Source: Chloroflexota bacterium
GTDB taxonomy: Bacteria > Chloroflexota > Dehalococcoidia > Lucifugimonadales > Lucifugimonadaceae
Direction of reading: 5' to 3'
Length of the DNA stretch: 64,000 nt
Assembly (NCBI GenBank): GCA_002721615.1
Contig: PBKW01000011.1
Coordinates: 137,211 to 201,210, forward strand
Part shown: piece after piece, positions 27,098-35,216 of the stretch
How the letters are laid out: each line of letters starts with the position of its first letter
Position numbering within the stretch: position 1 is the stretch's first letter
The notes under the pieces: generated by a model
Seen by the model: only the letters and a program-made list of their open reading frames with translations
What the model was told of the DNA's origin: nothing
Database searches by the model: none
Made by a program: the position numbers and the translations under genes

Positions 27098-27796
27098 TTA
27101 TTTTAGAGGATCTATAGGAGGATTAACTTCTATATTTCCATCTACTTCCCAAATTTTTATTATTCTAATAACCTCTTGTGGATCTAGTGGATTTATTCTA
27201 CCTATAATTTTTGCTGTTTTAACATCCTTGTTTACATAATCTAACTCTAAATGAACTTCTGCATTCATATTGGAATCGGCTAATCCTACTAAAGGTTCAA
27301 AAACAGTAGCTATTACTTCTCCTTTCACAATAAAATTAGCATCTTTTTTTGAAGAAATAATTTCAGGGTTTTTCATCATTTTTAAGATGTTTGCAATCAC
27401 TTCTCGAACATCAAAATTTCCAAATGGGCTATCTTCAGGATCTATTTGATTCCATTTTCCAGTTAAAGGGTTTGTCATAAAACTCAATTCGTCTATAAGC
27501 ACAATATCTAGTGCAATAAATTGACCACCTACTGTAGCTTTTCCTGTTAATTTCACTCTTCTAGGGAGTACTACTTCACCTTCAATTATCCGAAGTTCCA
27601 TGCCATTAGATATGGTAGTAGTTCCTTTTTCATGTTCTAATCTGAACTTGAAAGATTTCCAATCATTTATTCTGCTAGTTGCATCGTTTAAAAGTGTTTG
27701 AGGGTTTGCATCGATTTGTTGATTGTTTTGGCATCCTAAGAATAACAATATAAATAATGGAATTAATAAAAAAGTTATTGCTATTTTAATTTTCAA
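27098..27796 (-). CDS. LppX/LprAFG-family lipoprotein (LprG-like)
   Basis: 232 residues. The signal peptide (1-21, hydrophobic, KIKIAITFLLIP) ends in a lipobox LFLGC with the lipidated Cys at 22. The mature part matches the LppX/LprAFG lipid-carrier fold: a helix (ATSRINDWKSFKFRLEHEKG), beta strands with RVKLTGKATVGGQFIALDIVLI, and a C-terminal LELDYVNKDVKTAKIIGRINPLDPQEVIRII. Family members hold a lipid in a hydrophobic pocket outside the cytoplasmic membrane. It is directly upstream of a P55-like exporter (4-nt gap), which supports a joint lipid-export role. Confidence 0.82.
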   Translation of the reverse strand: MKIKIAITFLLIPLFILLFLGCQNNQQIDANPQTLLNDATSRINDWKSFKFRLEHEKGTTTISNGMELRIIEGEVVLPRRVKLTGKATVGGQFIALDIVLIDELSFMTNPLTGKWNQIDPEDSPFGNFDVREVIANILKMMKNPEIISSKKDANFIVKGEVIATVFEPLVGLADSNMNAEVHLELDYVNKDVKTAKIIGRINPLDPQEVIRIIKIWEVDGNIEVNPPIDPLK

Positions 27797-27825
27797 AGTG
27801 TTTCCTATTATTAAATTTGTTTAAA

Positions 27826-27954
27826 TTATGGATCAGAACAATCTCTAACAAATCCGCATTGCTGACATATTATTTTACAATGAATATTCAATACTTTCCC
27901 ATAACATAATTCACATTTATTTGAATTGGATTCCAAGTTATGATTGAGATTCAT
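27826..27954 (-). CDS. 42-residue zinc-ribbon microprotein
   Basis: Found by reading the gap between the SirB1-like and LprG-like genes. It encodes six cysteines: C14-x2-C17, C26, C30-x2-C33 and C39, with the tail CGFVRDCSDP. The two CxxC pairs form a zinc-ribbon-type knuckle; the remaining residues are hydrophilic. Its ATG lies five bases after the stop codon of the SirB1-like gene, consistent with translational coupling, and it ends 29 nt before the lipoprotein gene. Small single zinc ribbons with a DCSDP-like tail occur as stand-alone proteins in several phyla, but I know of no assigned role. Confidence 0.72.
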   Translation of the reverse strand: MNLNHNLESNSNKCELCYGKVLNIHCKIICQQCGFVRDCSDP

Positions 27955-27959
27955 TATGG

Positions 27960-28799
27960 CTAGTTGAATAGTTTTTTTCGAATATTAATCAGGTTAATAG
28001 TTATAGGGCTGTCTTCAGGTGATTTTTCTATATAATTATCTAATATTTCTAAAGCACGAGAATCATTATTTAGTTCTTTATGCAGACTAATCAAATGCAT
28101 TAAGTTTTGTATGTTATTAGGTTGAATTTTTAAAATTATATTTGATATCCACAAAGCTTTATCAAATTCATTTATAGATGAAAAACTAAATTTTAAATTG
28201 TTTAAAACTCTCAATACAGTCTTTCTGGGTCCATATTCTTTGATACTATCTTCAGATACTTTGATATTAGTGCTGTGTTTATTTTTTTTATTAGTAATTT
28301 GAAGGACTTCTTTCTTAGTTAAGAGTACTCCTTTATTGTAAGGATCTAAGAATATTAGAGATTCTCCATTTCCATGTTTCAATAAATAATGTTCTGGTAT
28401 TCCTATTCCCATTAGATCAAATCCAAGTTGTCTGCAAATTTCCTGATAAATAATAGAAATTGATACGGGGTTTCCAGTTTTTGTTTGAAGAACCTTATTC
28501 AAAAAACTATTATTGGGATGATGATAGTCTAAGCTATTTCCTTGAATTTTTATAACATCAAAAAGATAATTGTTGGTGCTCTGAATGATGTCATAAAATG
28601 TATCAAAAGCAGTTGTGGTTTCTTTGATTTCCTTAGTAATGTTACTTATTTTTCCTAGAGTTTCTATCACGTCTACTTCATGATACATAGATTCTAATTT
28701 TAAAATCATCAGAGGGACATTGATGAATTTTTGATTCTCTTGGTTAATGTCAGAAACAAAAGATTGTTCAAATTTTTTTTGAGATTCAGTATAGTTCAT
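27960..28799 (-). CDS. SirB1-family transglutaminase-like protein with TPR-like tail
   Basis: 279 residues. The N-terminal part (about 20-190) matches the SirB1 transglutaminase-like domain: DYHHPNNSFLNKVLQTKTGNPVSISIIYQEICRQLG, then GIPEHYLLKH with the conserved His, and LIFLDPYNKG with the Asp. The catalytic-type Cys of true transglutaminases is replaced in the SISIIY region, as usual for the family, so enzyme activity is doubtful. The C-terminal 80 residues look like tetratricopeptide helices (LWISNIILKIQPNNIQNLMHLISLHKEL). It is first in the minus-strand run that includes the zinc-ribbon, LprG-like and P55-like genes, and diverges from the thiamin-precursor operon. Confidence 0.83.
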   Translation of the reverse strand: MNYTESQKKFEQSFVSDINQENQKFINVPLMILKLESMYHEVDVIETLGKISNITKEIKETTTAFDTFYDIIQSTNNYLFDVIKIQGNSLDYHHPNNSFLNKVLQTKTGNPVSISIIYQEICRQLGFDLMGIGIPEHYLLKHGNGESLIFLDPYNKGVLLTKKEVLQITNKKNKHSTNIKVSEDSIKEYGPRKTVLRVLNNLKFSFSSINEFDKALWISNIILKIQPNNIQNLMHLISLHKELNNDSRALEILDNYIEKSPEDSPITINLINIRKKLFN

Positions 28800-28871
28800 A
28801 TATTTTGAAAATTATTAATAAGATTAAGTTTATAAAATTTATCTAATAGATTAAAGGTAATATATTGAAGT

Positions 28872-28900
28872 TTGAAAAAGTTGTGTTTAAAAGATAATAT
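28872..28900 (+). promoter_or_regulatory. Promoter of the thiamin-precursor transporter operon
   Basis: TTGAAA (28872-28877), a 17-base spacer and TAATAT (28895-28900) give a good sigma-70-like promoter. Transcription would begin near 28907, just where the TPP aptamer begins, which supports the call. Confidence 0.6.
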
Positions 28901-28907
28901 TTTATAT

Positions 28908-28990
28908 GAAGATGGGGGAGCTAATTATTGGCTGAGAGGGTATGACCGACCCCTGAACCTGATACGGATAATTCCGGCGTAGGAAGTTTC
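28908..28990 (+). ncRNA. TPP riboswitch (THI element)
   Basis: The conserved aptamer core is present in order: GGGGGAGC at 28914-28921, GGCTGAGAGGG at 28930-28940, GACCCCTGAACCTGAT at 28949-28963 and GATACGGATAATTCCGGCGTAGG at 28961-28983. P1 looks short and imperfect (GAAGAT against AGTTTC). The 3' conserved AGGAAG (28981-28986) lies eight bases before the ATG at 28995 and is the only SD for the ATPase gene. No terminator separates aptamer and gene. Thiamin diphosphate binding would therefore most simply hide the ribosome binding site, repressing uptake when thiamin is plentiful. The translational mechanism is inferred. Confidence 0.95.
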
Positions 28991-28994
28991 TTTT

Positions 28995-29798
28995 ATGCCA
29001 CAATTTTATCCGAAATTTAAAATGGATAAATTGTTAGAAGTAAAATCATTAGGCAAATCATTTAAAAGAAAAAATATTGAGAAAACTGTTTTTTCAAATA
29101 TAGATTTTCATCTCTTTGATCAAGAAATTATTTCTATTATAGGTCCTAGTGGTTGTGGTAAAAGTACTCTTCTTAATATCATCTCAGAAATAGAATCCGA
29201 TTTTCAAGGTGAAATAATTATCAATGATAGAAAATCATCTCAAGGAACTCAGTCAAAAGTTTCTTATATGCAACAAAAAGATCTATTGCTTCCATGGAGA
29301 AATGTATTAGAAAACGCTATATTGGGTCTTGAAATAAATAAGCTCAACAAACAAAAATCTAGAGAAAAAGCTTTAAAGTTATTACCTGAATTTGGTCTTG
29401 AAGGTACTGAAAAAATGTTTCCAAAACATTTATCTGGAGGTATGAGACAAAGAGTTTCATTTTTGAGATCAATATTGCTTGAAAAACCAATAATGTTACT
29501 TGACGAACCATTTAGTGCATTAGATTCTATTTCTAGATCTAAAATGCATGAATGGGTCTCATCTATTTTGATGAAAAATAAAAAATCTGTAGTCCTAGTA
29601 ACTCATGATATTCATGAGGCTGTTCTACTTTCAGATAGAGTATTAATTATGGGGGGATCTCCAATAAATATTTGTCGAGAATTCAAAATTAATATAGATC
29701 GTCCTAGAAATAAATCTTCAAATAATCAAAAAATTTTTTCGAAATATGAAAAAGATATTTCTGATGAGTTATTGAAACATGTTCCAAAGAATATTTAA
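28995..29798 (+). CDS. thiZ: ABC transporter ATPase for a thiamin precursor (ThiZ-like)
   Basis: 267 residues with Walker A GPSGCGKST (about residue 51), Q-loop SYMQQKDLLLPW, signature LSGGMRQR, Walker B IMLLDEPFSALD and the switch His in VLVTHDIHEA. It belongs to the nitrate/taurine/pyrimidine-precursor (NrtD/SsuB/ThiZ) branch. A TPP riboswitch directly upstream and an NMT1-like binding protein in the operon point to uptake of a pyrimidine (HMP or formylaminopyrimidine) precursor of thiamin. The start at 28995 is preferred because the riboswitch end supplies the SD; Met10 at 29022 has none. It overlaps the permease gene by 20 nt. Confidence 0.9.
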   Translation: MPQFYPKFKMDKLLEVKSLGKSFKRKNIEKTVFSNIDFHLFDQEIISIIGPSGCGKSTLLNIISEIESDFQGEIIINDRKSSQGTQSKVSYMQQKDLLLPWRNVLENAILGLEINKLNKQKSREKALKLLPEFGLEGTEKMFPKHLSGGMRQRVSFLRSILLEKPIMLLDEPFSALDSISRSKMHEWVSSILMKNKKSVVLVTHDIHEAVLLSDRVLIMGGSPINICREFKINIDRPRNKSSNNQKIFSKYEKDISDELLKHVPKNI

Positions 29799-30567
29799 AA
29801 CAATCACAAAATATTTTGAATCTGGAAAATTTCTTGCAGTTATTTCTCCTTTGATATTAATTTTTCTTTTATTGATTATTTGGGAAATTGGAATTTTAGT
29901 TTTTAATACTCCTAATTGGATGCTTCCTTCTCCATTAGCTATTATTCAAGAGATTATTGGTTCTAAAAATATTCTTTTAGAGCATGCTTTAGTTACTTTA
30001 AATGAATCTTTTTGGGGATTATTATTGGCTATAATTTTAGGAGTAATTTTTGGAATAGTTATTTTCTCATTTAAAATTGCTGAAAGATCTGTATATCCTT
30101 TGATAATTGCTTCTCAGACAATTCCGATTATTGCTATAGCTCCTCTACTTTTAATTTGGGTGGGCCCTGGTATTCAATCTAAAATAATTGTTGTAGTTTT
30201 GATTTCTTTTTTTCCGGTAGTAGTCAATTTAATAGATGGATTTAAAAATTCTGATAAAGATTATGAAAACATGTTAAAAACTTTCAATGCTTCTAAGATT
30301 CAGATTTTATTAAAGATTCATTTCCCCTTTGCTTTACCATATTTGCTTTCAGGAATAAAAATTGCTTCTGTGTCTTCAATTATAGGAGCAGTGATTGGAG
30401 AATGGGTTGGTTCAACTGAAGGTTTAGGTTGGCTCATAAAAATTTCTAGTCCTCAATTTTTAACAGAAAGAATGTTTGCATCTATAGTAATTTTATCATT
30501 TATGGCTATAATCTTGTTTTTAATTAGTTGGCTTTTAGAAAAATTCTTATTAAGAAATTATCAATAA
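29779..30567 (+). CDS. thiX: ABC transporter permease for a thiamin precursor (ThiX-like)
   Basis: 262 residues with about six membrane helices. The binding-protein-dependent permease loop is visible as NASKIQILLKIHFPFALPYLLSGIK (EAA-like), contacting the ATPase. The sequence NWMLPSPLAIIQEI near residue 50 is typical of SsuC/TauC/ThiX permeases. It starts within the ATPase gene (20-nt overlap) and ends 16 nt before the binding-protein gene. As part of a riboswitch-controlled operon it most likely imports a pyrimidine thiamin precursor. Confidence 0.9.
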   Translation: MFQRIFKTITKYFESGKFLAVISPLILIFLLLIIWEIGILVFNTPNWMLPSPLAIIQEIIGSKNILLEHALVTLNESFWGLLLAIILGVIFGIVIFSFKIAERSVYPLIIASQTIPIIAIAPLLLIWVGPGIQSKIIVVVLISFFPVVVNLIDGFKNSDKDYENMLKTFNASKIQILLKIHFPFALPYLLSGIKIASVSSIIGAVIGEWVGSTEGLGWLIKISSPQFLTERMFASIVILSFMAIILFLISWLLEKFLLRNYQ

Positions 30568-30583
30568 TTAGATTGAGTGATTT

Positions 30584-31546
30584 ATGAAAAAAATAATAAT
30601 GTTACTTCTGATTTTCTCATCAATAATTTCATGTAGTGAAAGTATGGAAACAAAACTAGCTTTGGATTGGTATCCTAATTCAAATCATGGAGGAGTGTAT
30701 ACTGCATTAGAAAAAAAATATTTTGAGGATGAAGGTTTGTTGGTGGATGTTTATATTCCTTCTGACCCTTCTACTATTTTACAGACCGTTGGTGCTGGAC
30801 AAGATGATTTTGGTATAAGTTATCAACCTGATTTATTACTAGCAAGATCACAAGGAATTCCAGTAGTTTCAATCGCTTCAATTGTTCAAATACCATTGAA
30901 CTCAATAATGTCATTATCTTCATCAAATATTTCTAATCCTTCAGATTTAAAAGGGAAAACAATTGGATATCCGGGAATTCCTTTAAATATAGGAATTTTA
31001 GAATCTATATTGGATAGTGAAGGATTAACAATTTCTGATGTTGAATTACTTGATGTAGGATTTGATTTAGTCCCTGCTTTATTGAGTGGAACAGTAGATG
31101 CTGTTATAGGTGCTTATTGGACTCATGAATCTATTTTGATTGAGATGGAAGGGCAAGGAGTAAGCATAATGAAATTAGAAGATTGGGGAGTACCTCTCTA
31201 CTATGAATTAATTTTAATTACTAATGAAAAAATGATTGAGGATAATAAATCACTTGTTGAAAACTTTGTTAAGGCCTTTATAAATGGATATCAAGATTCT
31301 ATTAATCATCCTGATGATTCATTGGATTATTTGATTAAAGCAAATCCAGAAATGAATTCAGAATTAGAAGATAAAGGATTAGATCTACTGATTCCCATTT
31401 GGAGTGCTTCAAAACCAAAATTTGGAAGCCAAGAAAAAAGTGTTTGGGATGGTTTTGCTCAGTGGATGATTGATAAAAATTTAATAGATAAAAATCTTGA
31501 TATTAGTAAGGCATATGATCCAACATTTGTAGAAAATTTAGATTAG
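30584..31546 (+). CDS. thiY: NMT1/THI5-like substrate-binding lipoprotein (ThiY-like)
   Basis: 320 residues. The signal peptide (1-16) ends in a lipobox-like IISC with Cys17 as the probable lipidated residue, so the protein is anchored outside the cytoplasmic membrane. The mature part begins LALDWYPNSNHGGVYTAL, the NMT1/THI5 hallmark, with DFGISYQPDLLLARSQG and LKGKTIGYPG downstream. These bind HMP or N-formyl-4-amino-5-aminomethyl-2-methylpyrimidine in known ThiY proteins. Its 3' end overlaps the convergent SMP-30-like gene by four bases, so no terminator separates the two units. Confidence 0.9.
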   Translation: MKKIIMLLLIFSSIISCSESMETKLALDWYPNSNHGGVYTALEKKYFEDEGLLVDVYIPSDPSTILQTVGAGQDDFGISYQPDLLLARSQGIPVVSIASIVQIPLNSIMSLSSSNISNPSDLKGKTIGYPGIPLNIGILESILDSEGLTISDVELLDVGFDLVPALLSGTVDAVIGAYWTHESILIEMEGQGVSIMKLEDWGVPLYYELILITNEKMIEDNKSLVENFVKAFINGYQDSINHPDDSLDYLIKANPEMNSELEDKGLDLLIPIWSASKPKFGSQEKSVWDGFAQWMIDKNLIDKNLDISKAYDPTFVENLD

Positions 31547-32418
31547 GGGAATAATAAATGTCCTTTTAATCCTGTGTTCTTAACCTGATAAACTTCTCCT
31601 CCTACAAAAGTAATAAAAAGAATATCAAGATTTTCTCCTCCAAATGAGCAATTTGTAGGTTTGTCTGCAGGTGCTTCAAAAGTTCTCAATACTCTTCCGG
31701 AAGTATTAAAATGATAAATCATTGGCCCGGGTCCTCCTTCATGATGACCAGCAGTAGCTAATATATTACCTTCTGTGTCTAAGCACATTCCATCTATACC
31801 TCTTCCGTCTCCAAAATCGTGTAGTACAGTATGATCTCCTAAAGAGTAATCTTCATTTATTGGATAAGCTCTAAATTGTCTTCTTACATCATTTCCATAT
31901 GGGCTTTCTGCTACGTAAAGAGTTTTTGTGTCTTTTGACAATAAGACTCCGTTAGGTCTAGTAGTATCAAATGTTGCTCTTGAAATATTCCAAGAGTCAT
32001 TTGATGTTTTTTGTGCTAGATAAACAGATTCATGTTCAAGAAAAGGTTTTCTCCCACCATAGTTTGGATCAGAAAACCAGATATTCCTACCATCAGGATA
32101 AATAGCTAGATCATTGGGTTCATTATATTTTTTACCTTCAAAATTATCAGTTATTATTACTGTTTCTTTTCCTTTAGAATACTGAACTAATCTCCTTCCT
32201 TCTCCCTCACATGCATACAAATTTCCTTCTTGATCAAATAACATTCCATTACTGCCCTTAGTTTCTTCTCTCCAAACTGTATTTTTATTGTTATTAGGGT
32301 TCCATGACCAAGTTAGACTAGCAGGGCATTGTGAATATAATAATTCACTTCCGTTCCATGCTGGTCCTTCGGTAAGACTTTCCTGTTTTACGATTAATTC
32401 CCAGTTCCATTCGTTCAT
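31543..32418 (-). CDS. SMP-30/gluconolactonase-family protein, copy A
   Basis: 291 residues, six-bladed beta-propeller family of calcium-dependent lactonases. Family signatures are LTEGPAWNGSELLYS at the N-terminus (metal-binding Glu), EPNDLAIYPDGRNIWFSDPNYG in the middle (Asn ligand), TRPNGVLLSKDTKTLYVAES, and GIDGMCLDTEGNILAT with the catalytic-type Asp. The likely role is hydrolysis of a sugar lactone to the sugar acid, which would feed the enolase-superfamily dehydratases nearby. It lies 15 nt downstream of a close paralog. Confidence 0.88.
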   Translation of the reverse strand: MNEWNWELIVKQESLTEGPAWNGSELLYSQCPASLTWSWNPNNNKNTVWREETKGSNGMLFDQEGNLYACEGEGRRLVQYSKGKETVIITDNFEGKKYNEPNDLAIYPDGRNIWFSDPNYGGRKPFLEHESVYLAQKTSNDSWNISRATFDTTRPNGVLLSKDTKTLYVAESPYGNDVRRQFRAYPINEDYSLGDHTVLHDFGDGRGIDGMCLDTEGNILATAGHHEGGPGPMIYHFNTSGRVLRTFEAPADKPTNCSFGGENLDILFITFVGGEVYQVKNTGLKGHLLFP

Positions 32419-32433
32419 TTAGTTCCTCTCTTT

Positions 32434-33312
32434 TTATTTTTCAGGGTAGAGCAAATATCCTTGTCTACCTGTGTTTTCTACCATAAATAAGTGTCCTTCT
32501 AAAGTTGTTACATAAAGTATATCTAAATTTTCTCCTCCAAAAGTACAGTTAGAAGGTCTTTTGCAAGGAACAGAATGAGATTCAATAATTCTTCCTTTAG
32601 GGCTGAATACACAGATCATTCCACCCGGTCCAGAAATTTCCCATCCACATGTAGCAATGATGTTTCCTTCTGAATCAAGAGTCATGCCGTCTATTCCTCT
32701 GTGGGGGCCAAAATCGTGAAGTAATTTGTATTCACCCAATTTCCCATTTTCTAATACAGGATAAGCTCTTAGTTGCCTTCTTTCAAAGCCGTTAAAAGTA
32801 CTTTGAGCTACATATAGAGTTTTATAGTCTTCTGAAAAAAGTAATCCGTTAGGAGACGTAGTATCAAAAGTCATTCTTTCACAATTATATGAACCATCTT
32901 GTTGTGGAGTAGCTTTTAGAATTGAAGCGTGATCTAATTGAGGAAGTTCATCAATTGTAGATATTTGATCAGAGAACCAAATATTTCCTGATGGATCGAT
33001 AGCTAGATCATTTGGGTGGTTGATTTTTCTTCCATCAAGCCTTTCTGCTATAGTCTTTTTTTCATTATTTTCTAGGTATTGAACAATTCTTCTTCCACGT
33101 TGCTCACATCCAAATAATTCTCCTTTAGAGTTAAAGTTTAAACCGTTAACTCCTTGAGTACCATGAAACCATACTGATGATTTTTTTGATTTAGGATCTA
33201 TTTCCAAGATTCTGTCACTTTTTCCATCAGTTATTAATAAACTTTTTCCAGTCCATGCTGGTCCTTCTGTAAGATCACCATTTTCTGGTAGTATTTCTTC
33301 AAAATTCCACAA
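32434..33312 (-). CDS. SMP-30/gluconolactonase-family protein, copy B
   Basis: 292 residues, paralogous along its whole length to the next gene. It has the same landmarks: LTEGPAWTGKSLLIT, HPNDLAIDPSGNIWFSD, TSPNGLLFSEDYKTLYVAQS and GIDGMTLDSEGNIIAT. Both copies end in a similar NTGRQGYLLYP-type tail. The metal and catalytic residues are kept, so both are probably active lactonases with different substrates. It is the first gene of the pair; the 93-bp divergent interval to the ornithine cyclodeaminase-like gene holds an inverted repeat. Confidence 0.88.
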   Translation of the reverse strand: MWNFEEILPENGDLTEGPAWTGKSLLITDGKSDRILEIDPKSKKSSVWFHGTQGVNGLNFNSKGELFGCEQRGRRIVQYLENNEKKTIAERLDGRKINHPNDLAIDPSGNIWFSDQISTIDELPQLDHASILKATPQQDGSYNCERMTFDTTSPNGLLFSEDYKTLYVAQSTFNGFERRQLRAYPVLENGKLGEYKLLHDFGPHRGIDGMTLDSEGNIIATCGWEISGPGGMICVFSPKGRIIESHSVPCKRPSNCTFGGENLDILYVTTLEGHLFMVENTGRQGYLLYPEK

Positions 33313-33361
33313 AATTTAATTTACCCTTTTTACTTAATTTTTGTTAATTATCATATTATAG

Positions 33362-33386
33362 TTATGGATATTAATTTATTCCATAA
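33362..33386. promoter_or_regulatory. Inverted repeat between divergent genes (possible operator)
   Basis: TTATGGA (33362-33368) and TCCATAA (33380-33386) are perfect 7-bp inverted arms with an 11-base spacer. They lie in the intergenic region between the SMP-30 pair and the ornithine cyclodeaminase-like gene, 20 bases before the latter's ATG. The size suits a dimeric repressor, but AT-rich DNA yields such arms by chance fairly often. Confidence 0.3.
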
Positions 33387-33405
33387 TGATTATAAAAGGT
33401 GAGAG

Positions 33406-34344
33406 ATGGCTAAGTTTTTAACAGAAGAGAATGTAAATCAATTACTTGAAATGGATGATGCTTTAGATTCTTTGGAAGAAATATTCTTAGCAAGTTCCGA
33501 AGGTGGAATAATTAATTTACCTAGAGAACGAATTAACATTGAAGGTTCTAGTTTTAACTTTATGGCTGCTAGTTGGGAAGAGAAAGGTATAGTTGGGTAT
33601 AAATCCTATGTTGCTGGTTCAAAAGGACTTAGTTTTCATGTGTTAATTTATAGTTTGGAAGACAATCAGCTTTTAACTATGATTGAAGCTAACAGACTAG
33701 GTCAATTGAGAACTGGTGCAGCCTCTGGTATTGCTACAAAGTATTTGTCTACTAATGATTCAATTGATTTAGGTGTTTACGGATCTGGTTTTCAGGCTGA
33801 AACTCAAATTGAAGCAATTTCAAGAGTAAAAAACATCAAATCTTGTATTGTATATTCTAGAAATTCAGATAACAGAGAAAAATTTTGTGAAAAAATGACT
33901 GAGAAACTTGGGTTTTCTCTTGAACCTACTGATGATCCAAAAAAATCTGCCATTGATAAGGATGTTATAGTTACTGTTACAAATTCATCTGAACCTGTTT
34001 TAATGGGCGATTGGATATCTTCGAGTACCCATATTAATGCTGCCGGCAGTAATATTGCTTCGAAAAAAGAAATAGATCTTGAAGTGGTTGAAAAAAGTGA
34101 TTTGATAGTAGTAGATGACTTAAATCAGGCTAAAACTGAGTGTGGAGATTTAATTCAGGCTGGAGTTGGCTTTGATTGGAGTAACGTGCTTTTGTTAGAA
34201 GATATAGTTTCTGGAAAGATTAAAAGGTCTAATGAGAATATAAGTTTATTTGAATCTCAGGGAATAGCATTGGAGGATATTGCTATAGGTTTCAGATTGC
34301 TTCAAAAAGCAAATAATGAAAATATTGGAACTGAATTAAGTTAA
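33406..34344 (+). CDS. Ornithine cyclodeaminase/mu-crystallin family protein
   Basis: 312 residues. The N-terminal part has FMAASWEEKGIVGYKSYV with the substrate-binding Lys. The Rossmann half starts with GASGIATKYLSTNDSIDLGVYGSGFQAETQ (glycine motif GVYGSGFQA, about 125-133). Further landmarks are IVTVTNSSEPVL, HINAAGSN and DDLNQAKTECGD. Family members are NAD(P)-dependent: ornithine cyclodeaminase, alanine dehydrogenase, ketimine reductase or lysine cyclodeaminase. The substrate cannot be decided. It converges with the EamA transporter gene with a 4-nt overlap. Confidence 0.87.
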   Translation: MAKFLTEENVNQLLEMDDALDSLEEIFLASSEGGIINLPRERINIEGSSFNFMAASWEEKGIVGYKSYVAGSKGLSFHVLIYSLEDNQLLTMIEANRLGQLRTGAASGIATKYLSTNDSIDLGVYGSGFQAETQIEAISRVKNIKSCIVYSRNSDNREKFCEKMTEKLGFSLEPTDDPKKSAIDKDVIVTVTNSSEPVLMGDWISSSTHINAAGSNIASKKEIDLEVVEKSDLIVVDDLNQAKTECGDLIQAGVGFDWSNVLLLEDIVSGKIKRSNENISLFESQGIALEDIAIGFRLLQKANNENIGTELS

Positions 34345-35216
34345 ATCATTATCACTATCACCATAGTTCCTGAAATACTTATTAACACTCCAATTATTTG
34401 ATGTAAAGAAAGTTTTTCTTTTAGAAAAATAAAACTTAACAACACCGCGAAAATTGGACTCACACTGTTTAGTATTACTGTAATACTTGGTCTTGTTAAA
34501 GACAGAGCAAAGATAAAACTTAAAGAAGAACCAAGACCAAGAAGACTACTAGCCCCCATAAAGCTTTTATCTTTTAATGTTAAATTTGAGATGCTTATTT
34601 CTTTTTTAGTAATCAAGATCCATATAGTGAATCCTATGGCTGGAATTAATGCTCTAATAGTAGCGGTAATCATTGGTTCAATTTCTTTTAGAGAAAAATC
34701 GGTTAATATTAGCCCTACTGACCATAATAATGCGGCCATTATTGGGAGAAATATAATCTTCTTATCTATTTTAGGTTGATTGGAATTGTTAGTTCTGTTT
34801 ACCAGATATACTCCTGTTAAAATAAAGATTGATCCAATAATTGCCCATAGAGAAATCGTGTCTATTTTTAGTAGTATTCCCCATAACAAAGAGAAAAAAA
34901 TCATCATGCTGGTGGATGTAGTATAGGTTATTCCTACTCTTCCTTTCATTATGGCGGTTGTAAACAATAATATTCCAGCCGTATTAATTATCGTTGCTAA
35001 AACTATTAACAATAGAGGTATTAGAGGAATGTTGGGTAATTCAGATATTTCTACCGAGAAAAATGTTAATAAAAGTAAACATGGAGTTGCGATCCAAAAT
35101 CGAAATGCGGTTATTTGAAAAGCACTTATTTTTGATTTTATAGATTTGATAAAAATTCCACCTGATGCATGAAATAAGGCAGACAATAATGCCAAAGATT
35201 CTCCAAGTCCAATCAT
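34341..35216 (-). CDS. EamA/DMT-family transporter
   Basis: 291 residues in ten hydrophobic helices arranged as two EamA repeats. The start is IGLGESLALLSALFHASGGIF, the second repeat opens with IIFLPIMAALLWSVGLILTD, and the end is FAVLLSFIFLKEKLSLHQIIGVLISISG, the family's best-known segment. These carry amino acids, metabolites or nucleotide sugars. The start codon overlaps the stop codon of the upstream M24 peptidase-like gene, so the two are coupled. Confidence 0.88.
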   Translation of the reverse strand: MIGLGESLALLSALFHASGGIFIKSIKSKISAFQITAFRFWIATPCLLLLTFFSVEISELPNIPLIPLLLIVLATIINTAGILLFTTAIMKGRVGITYTTSTSMMIFFSLLWGILLKIDTISLWAIIGSIFILTGVYLVNRTNNSNQPKIDKKIIFLPIMAALLWSVGLILTDFSLKEIEPMITATIRALIPAIGFTIWILITKKEISISNLTLKDKSFMGASSLLGLGSSLSFIFALSLTRPSITVILNSVSPIFAVLLSFIFLKEKLSLHQIIGVLISISGTMVIVIMI

